Assembly: GCA_002338255.1 (NCBI GenBank)
Contig: DDHX01000049.1
Span: 21,220 to 31,249 of the forward strand
DNA: 10,030 nt
DNA from: Ruminococcaceae bacterium UBA1865
GTDB taxonomy: Bacteria > Bacillota > Clostridia > Oscillospirales > Acutalibacteraceae
Reading direction: 5' to 3'
Both the position numbers and the translations under genes were made by a program. Under the pieces are notes generated by a model that was not told the DNA's origin, did not search any database, and was given only the letters and a program-made list of their open reading frames with translations. This document shows positions 6,171 to 10,030 of this stretch, one piece after another (position 1 is the first letter of the stretch; every line of letters starts with the position of its first letter).

Positions 6171-8633
6171 TCACTGAGAGGATGTTCCTACACTTGTCAA
6201 GTTAAAAGTTTTAAAATCTCTGGACTTTATTGTTAATAAAGTCTTGAAGTTATATGAATATCCTGATTTTCCACCTGAGAGCCGATTTTGTACCGATATG
6301 CTTACTACACGCTTTGTCGTGTCTACTGTTACCGGTGTCCAATAAAAGTAGGCGTGAGTGCCGGACCAATACGAGTTTGCTATTTCTGACGTTCCATCCT
6401 CGTAGGTAACCACTTCATAATAATTATAAACATAGCTGCTTGTTCTGCCTGAAGGTTCGATGGAGCAATCCCAATTACCATCAATAGAATTTATGTATAT
6501 TGGTTTGTCAAAATAATAATATGTCATTCCTGATGCTCCTGATGAAGTTAATGTATTATTGCTGCAAACAGTATAGCTTGTGCTTGCTACCGTTGAGTCA
6601 TATGATGCAGTCCATGTAATAGGAACCGTTACGGAACACATTGCAGTGAAAGCACCATCATGCGTGGTGACAGTGATAACAGCAATTCCGCTTGAAACAG
6701 CAGTGATATTACCAGTATCATCTACTGTGGCTACAGCAGTGTTGCTTGACGACCAGCTGACTACTTTGTTTGTTGCATCTTCCGGAGAAATTATGGCATC
6801 AATAGAATCTGTGTTACCAGCTGATATATCAAGAGAGGTTTTGTTAAGCGAGACACCTGTGACTGGTACAGTCACGGTTACGCTGCAGCTCGCTGAGAAA
6901 CCACCGTCGTGTGTGGTGACTTTAATTGTAGCTGTGCCTCCCGCTATTGCTGTTATCCTGCCATCAGCATTAACCGTCAAAACATTAGTATCTGATGAAG
7001 ACCATACAAGCGCTTTATCGGTTGCATCGTCCGGAGAAATGTTTGCGATCAGGGTATCATTTGAGCCCTTTATTAGAGTTAGCTCCGTTTTGTTAATGCT
7101 TACACCGGTAACCGGAATAGCCACGCTGACCGTGCATTCAGCTGTGAATCCGCCATCATGAGATTTTGCAGTGATGACAGCAGCTCCCACACTTAGAGCT
7201 GTGATTTTACCGTCACTGTCAACCGTTGCAATGGATTCGTCCGAGGATGTCCATTCCACTGCTTTATCGGTTGCATCTTCCGGCGTAATGGTTGCTGCCA
7301 AATTGCCCTGTGTTCCTTTGGTCAAAGTGAATGCGGATTTATCTAAACTGATTCCTGTTGCAGGCACAATAACCGTCACGACGCATTCATCTACATGCGA
7401 ACCTACTTGTGCGGTAATAACCGCCGTGCCTCCCTCAATCGCTGTAATTCTGCCGGTGGAATCAACGGCAGCAACCGTAGGCTTGGAAGAAATCCATTCG
7501 ACGGTCTTATTCTCCGTCGTATCCGGCGGGTCAATAGTGACCGTCAGCGTTTCTTCTGTTCCTTTGATTAGAATTAAGTCTGTCTTATCAAGAGTGAGGG
7601 TGGAAATAGATATTCCGACTGTCACTTCACAAATCGCTGAAAGCTTACCGTTGCCGGTGGTGGCGGTAATGGTGGCTGTTCCGACGTTTGCCGCAGTGAT
7701 TTTGCCGTTACCGTCTACCAACACAACGTCATTGTTACTGGTCGCCCAAATAACAGTCTTGTCGGTGGCGTCTTCCGGCCCCACGGTGGCGGTCAGCGTT
7801 TTGCTTGCACCTTTATCAATGCTAAAGGATTCAGAATTGATTTTGATTGTGGATGCAGGAACTAAAACGGTCACTATGCATGCCGCCGTTTTCCCATTTG
7901 AGGTTGTGGCCGTAATTGTTGCCGTACCGCCACCAATGGCTGTGACATGCCCGATGTTGTCCACGGTGGCTATATTAGCATTGCCTGTTGACCATTGGAT
8001 GCTTTTGCTTCCCGATGCATTAGACGGGGTAATAGTTGGTGTTAATACAGCCGATATGTCACCTTTGTTTAAAGTCAGCTGAGTTTTGTCCAGATTCACA
8101 CCACTGATTTGAGAAGCAGTGTAGTGGCTGGAAGATGATGAATCAAGAGCACTTGACACAGGCTCACTCGAAACCGCTGATTCCAGAGAGCTTGAAACGG
8201 GGGATGCCGGTTTCGATGCTGTGCTGCTTGGCTTTGATGACGCTGAATTTGACGACGTTGACGTCGGATTCTGCGATGTGGTGACTGATATAGGTCGCGG
8301 TGCTATGGAAGTATCGCCTTGAGGTGATAGCTGATTCTCATCAATTTTTGCATCTGGGTCAGTGGAGGATGCAGAATCAAAAGAAACAGCCGTTGAGTCC
8401 GTTGGGGTAATCTCTTGTGGATTGATTGAAGTTGAGCTTTCACTTTCTAACTGCATTTCGCCTTGTTCAAGCGCCTTGACTCCCGAACCGGAAGAAAATA
8501 TGCCAGATGAAAACATGCTCAGAATCGGTGTGCCGGTAACAAGCGCATATCCGGTTATTCCCGATGCGCCAACACCAAATATAATCAGAAATAGCAGTAG
8601 GAACTTTTGTAGCTTTGAATGTTTATGTTTCAT
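6171..8633 (-). CDS. Secreted or membrane-anchored protein with six Big_2 (bacterial Ig-like) domains
   Basis: 820 residues. ATG 8633 is preceded by GGAGG (8643-8647) at 9 nt. A basic N-terminus (MKHKHSKLQK) leads into a hydrophobic stretch at about 11-33, which is a signal peptide or signal anchor; there is no lipobox. Residues about 62-175 are Ser/Thr/Pro-rich, like a wall-spanning stalk. Six Big_2 domains follow at 177-260, 262-343, 345-426, 428-509, 511-592 and 594-671, each with the pattern L.KG...L.......P.DAT.K...W.SS....A.VD..G.ITA...G.A.IT. Residues 672-820 form a Tyr/Trp-rich, probably beta-rich domain of unknown type. No LPXTG motif or C-terminal anchor is seen. Big_2 domains are common in adhesins and cell-surface proteins. 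Adhesion or mating-contact function is inferred from architecture and mobile-element context only. The gene lies between a partial Big_2 paralogue and the megaprotein gene. Confidence 0.93.
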   Translation of the reverse strand: MKHKHSKLQKFLLLFLIIFGVGASGITGYALVTGTPILSMFSSGIFSSGSGVKALEQGEMQLESESSTSINPQEITPTDSTAVSFDSASSTDPDAKIDENQLSPQGDTSIAPRPISVTTSQNPTSTSSNSASSKPSSTASKPASPVSSSLESAVSSEPVSSALDSSSSSHYTASQISGVNLDKTQLTLNKGDISAVLTPTITPSNASGSKSIQWSTGNANIATVDNIGHVTAIGGGTATITATTSNGKTAACIVTVLVPASTIKINSESFSIDKGASKTLTATVGPEDATDKTVIWATSNNDVVLVDGNGKITAANVGTATITATTGNGKLSAICEVTVGISISTLTLDKTDLILIKGTEETLTVTIDPPDTTENKTVEWISSKPTVAAVDSTGRITAIEGGTAVITAQVGSHVDECVVTVIVPATGISLDKSAFTLTKGTQGNLAATITPEDATDKAVEWTSSDESIATVDSDGKITALSVGAAVITAKSHDGGFTAECTVSVAIPVTGVSINKTELTLIKGSNDTLIANISPDDATDKALVWSSSDTNVLTVNADGRITAIAGGTATIKVTTHDGGFSASCSVTVTVPVTGVSLNKTSLDISAGNTDSIDAIISPEDATNKVVSWSSSNTAVATVDDTGNITAVSSGIAVITVTTHDGAFTAMCSVTVPITWTASYDSTVASTSYTVCSNNTLTSSGASGMTYYYFDKPIYINSIDGNWDCSIEPSGRTSSYVYNYYEVVTYEDGTSEIANSYWSGTHAYFYWTPVTVDTTKRVVSISVQNRLSGGKSGYSYNFKTLLTIKSRDFKTFNLTSVGTSSQ
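6621..8105 (-). repeat. Array of six Big_2-encoding repeats, about 249 bp each
   Basis: Six tandem units of about 83 codons, diverged in DNA but regular in protein. Each has a single cysteine in the last strand, at residues 252, 335, 417, 500, 583 and 666. Units 4 to 6 are closest to each other (THDG or SHDG followed by a C.V.V strand). Confidence 0.9.
7104..7149 (-). repeat. Near-identical Big_2 junction patch, copy 1
   Basis: 46 bp encoding the end of one Big_2 domain and the VTG linker into the next. It matches 9985-10030 at 43 of 46 positions in the same orientation. This is well above the general DNA divergence between the repeat units and suggests recent gene conversion or duplication. 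Confidence 0.8.
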
Positions 8634-8652
8634 TGTTGAAACCCTCCTTCAA

Positions 8653-8877
8653 TCAAAAGAGCGGACGTGCGTCCGCTCTTAAAATATTGCGGTGTATCCC
8701 GACCCCACGCTTATGTTGATTTCCATTGGCGGCAGCTCCGATGGTTGGAATTCCGTGTGCCCCGGCGTTCACTCTGCGGCCCACACGGTTCCATATTTCA
8801 TAGGGCGCCAATGCGGTCGCATCAGGGCGCTGCTGTGTTGTCTTCAATAACTTTTTGCATTTACTTAGTAAATCCAA
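8653..8877 (-). pseudogene. Leader start fused to a truncated ArdC-like N-terminal domain (probable remnant)
   Basis: A 74-codon frame from TTG 8877, with GGAGG (8885-8889) at 7 nt. Residues 2-15 resemble the leader peptide before the megaprotein. Residues 16-46 (QRPDATALAPYEIWNR, then GAHGIPTI) align with megaprotein residues 50-81, with about 17 identities in 31. The roughly 49 residues that precede QRPDATA in the megaprotein (leader end, start codon and first helices) are absent, and after GIPTI the similarity stops. The frame ends inside a perfect hairpin. It looks like the 5' remnant of a second ArdC-type gene after internal and 3' deletions. A short functional protein is possible, since the frame is open and has a good ribosome binding site. 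The domain match is moderately sure; pseudogene status is inferred. Confidence 0.55.
8657..8680 (-). terminator. Perfect 11-bp stem-loop before the 820-residue Big_2 gene; possible terminator
   Basis: Arms 8657-8667 and 8670-8680 are exact reverse complements with a 2-nt loop, and the stem is GC-rich. On the minus strand it is followed by TTGATT, so only a short U run (four T including the stem end). It lies at the end of the ArdC-like remnant and about 10 nt before the Shine-Dalgarno site of the next gene. It could end transcription of the upstream unit, attenuate the Big_2 gene, or stabilise its mRNA 5' end. No promoter was found between it and the next ATG. Confidence 0.5.
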
Positions 8878-8897
8878 TTGGGTTCCTCCATTCGCTT
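8851..8897 (-). repeat. Leader repeat, copy B (after the partial Big_2 gene)
   Basis: A 47-bp counterpart of 6036-6081, same orientation, about 2.8 kb apart. It begins about 16 bp after the stop codon of the partial Big_2 gene and carries the ribosome binding site and start of the ArdC-like remnant. Shared position after a Big_2 gene and before an ArdC-type sequence indicates duplicated modules rather than chance similarity. Confidence 0.85.
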
Positions 8898-8913
8898 GAA
8901 TTTTACTGCTTTG

Positions 8914-10030
8914 CTAAAATGAAACCGGTATATCACCTATGAAAATACTACCAATGTCAATGCCAACATTGATGGTTTCAGACGGATGATACATATCCTC
9001 GTTATTGATATAAATTGATATTTCACTCACTGTTTGGGTAGGAGTATTGTTGTTTTCGTATCCACCGCCATATATATAGTTTAAGTTGGCTATAGTGCCC
9101 CAACCGGTTTGCCCATAGGCAAGAAGTGTTTCCGGCTGCCTGGTATACACATGTTCATTTATCTTGCTGTATCCCCAACCGATACATGTAATTCGTGGTT
9201 TCCATGGTCCCTCACCGGAGGTTCCATTATTGCTGATATATGTCACATTACCTCCAGTGGCTGCTATAGTAGCTTTAAGCGTTGTGACATTACTTATGAG
9301 CTGAATTGGCTCAGAGAATTTAATTGTAATTTGATAGCCTTTGGAGTTTTCAACCCATACCGAATGGCTATATTGGTCACCATATGAACCTACTCTGCCG
9401 TTACCTTTTAGGCTCATCTGAATACGTCCATTAATATTGGAGTAAGTTCCAAACCCTCCGGCAGTCAAGTCCGTAGGGTTGACTATAGTAGCTGTAATCT
9501 TTGGCTTGACGGTTATTGTGCAGGAAGTGGTATGAGTACCGACTTTCGCAGTGATAACCACATTACCGGGATTGATTGCAGTAACAGTACCCGCACTATC
9601 AACAGATGCAATATTATTGTCACTCGATGACCATGTGACTGTTTTATCTTCTGTAGTATCCGGAGGGTCAACAGAAACAACTAAACTTAAGCTTTTTTCT
9701 ACACGAAGTTCCGCAGTTGTTTGATTTAGTGTAATGGTATTGATTGGAATTATAACACTAATATTGCAGGATGCTGTATAGCTTCCATCATGTGTCGTTA
9801 CCGAGATGACAGCACTGCCGGCTGAGACAGCTGTTATGCTGCCGTGTTGATCGGTTGAAACAACATCAGGATTGGAAGACGACCATGTAACCGCCTGATT
9901 TGTTGCATCAATTGGCGATATGGCCGCGACAAGCTGATCACCGTTGCCCTTATTCATCGTCAACTCTGTTCTGTCAAGAGTAATACCGGTAACCGGAATA
10001 ACCACGGTAACCGTGCATTCAGCTGTGAAT
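8914..10030 (-). CDS. Big_2-domain surface protein, 5' end off window
   Basis: An open frame from the right edge to TAG at 8914-8916, 371 codons seen; the true start lies beyond 10030. It shows the last strand of one Big_2 domain (to about 9985), two full Big_2 domains (9736-9984 and 9502-9735), then a C-terminal region of about 195 residues (8917-9501). That region is rich in Gly, Asn, Tyr and aromatic residues with many short beta-like stretches and ends IGDIPVSF. It is unlike the C-terminal domain of the 820-residue neighbour, although their Big_2 domains are close paralogues. No LPXTG or other anchor is visible at the C-terminus. It is probably secreted, but its signal sequence is not in view. 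The C-terminal domain family was not recognised; a ligand-binding beta-sandwich is a guess. Confidence 0.9.
   Translation of the reverse strand, partial: FTAECTVTVVIPVTGITLDRTELTMNKGNGDQLVAAISPIDATNQAVTWSSSNPDVVSTDQHGSITAVSAGSAVISVTTHDGSYTASCNISVIIPINTITLNQTTAELRVEKSLSLVVSVDPPDTTEDKTVTWSSSDNNIASVDSAGTVTAINPGNVVITAKVGTHTTSCTITVKPKITATIVNPTDLTAGGFGTYSNINGRIQMSLKGNGRVGSYGDQYSHSVWVENSKGYQITIKFSEPIQLISNVTTLKATIAATGGNVTYISNNGTSGEGPWKPRITCIGWGYSKINEHVYTRQPETLLAYGQTGWGTIANLNYIYGGGYENNNTPTQTVSEISIYINNEDMYHPSETINVGIDIGSIFIGDIPVSF
9502..10030 (-). repeat. Big_2-encoding repeats of the partial surface protein
   Basis: Two complete units and the end of a third, with the same 78-83-codon periodicity and conserved single cysteine per unit (ECTVTV, SCNISV, SCTITV) as the neighbouring array. 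The outer units match the neighbour's units 4 to 6 best. The last unit (PPDTTEDKTVTWSS) resembles the neighbour's third unit (PPDTTENKTVEW). Confidence 0.88.
9985..10030 (-). repeat. Near-identical Big_2 junction patch, copy 2
   Basis: Partner of 7104-7149 (three mismatches in 46). The match may continue past the right edge, which cannot be seen here. Confidence 0.8.

Noticed and set aside
6580..7161. 193-codon open frame on the plus strand
   Set aside because: Same explanation: antisense to Big_2 units 4 to 6 of the 820-residue protein, with mirrored repeat content.
7171..8082. 303-codon open frame on the plus strand
   Set aside because: It lies entirely antisense to the Big_2 repeats. The regular codon use of the repeats keeps the opposite strand open, and its product is a repetitive Val/Ala/Ser-rich sequence with no start signal or family resemblance.
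8667..8942. 91-codon open frame on the plus strand across the remnant and leader repeat
   Set aside because: It crosses the hairpin and the end of the Big_2 gene antisense and has no ribosome binding site or recognisable family.

Overview
The window looks like part of an integrative/conjugative or related mobile element of a Clostridia-type member of the Bacillota. The evidence is a giant polyvalent DNA-processing protein of the kind found in Tn1549-like and related Firmicutes elements, a TnpV-type reading frame, strong AGGAGG-type ribosome binding sites, moderate G+C, and secreted proteins built from bacterial Ig-like (Big_2) domains. No tRNA, rRNA, CRISPR array, insertion sequence end or attachment site was seen, so the element's borders lie outside. 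All supported genes are on the minus strand and are read right to left.

Layout in transcription order. (1) 10030 to 8914: the 3' part of a Big_2 surface protein with its own C-terminal domain; its start is off the right edge. (2) 8897 to 8653: a short leader-like start fused to a fragment of an ArdC-type N-terminal domain, probably a remnant, ending in a perfect 11-bp hairpin. (3) 8633 to 6171: a complete 820-residue secreted or membrane-anchored protein with six Big_2 domains and a different C-terminal domain. (4) 6081 to 5990: a second copy of the leader start, here a 23-codon ORF whose stop overlaps the next ATG. (5) 5993 to beyond position 1: at least 1997 codons of a megaprotein with, in order, an ArdC-like N-terminal domain, a disordered linker, a duplicated about 95-residue module, a MutS-domain-I-like segment, an N6-adenine-type methyltransferase and the start of an SF2/SNF2-type helicase. 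Nested in its linker, in another frame of the same strand, is a full-length TnpV-like ORF with its own promoter-like sequence, palindrome and Shine-Dalgarno site.

The megaprotein plausibly protects and processes the element's DNA on transfer (ArdC, methyltransferase and helicase functions), and the Big_2 proteins act at the cell surface. The most interesting points are the dual-coded tnpV/linker segment, and the repeated arrangement 'Big_2 gene, then leader, then ArdC-type start', which occurs once complete and once truncated and suggests a module duplication. Most long frames on the plus strand are antisense shadows.
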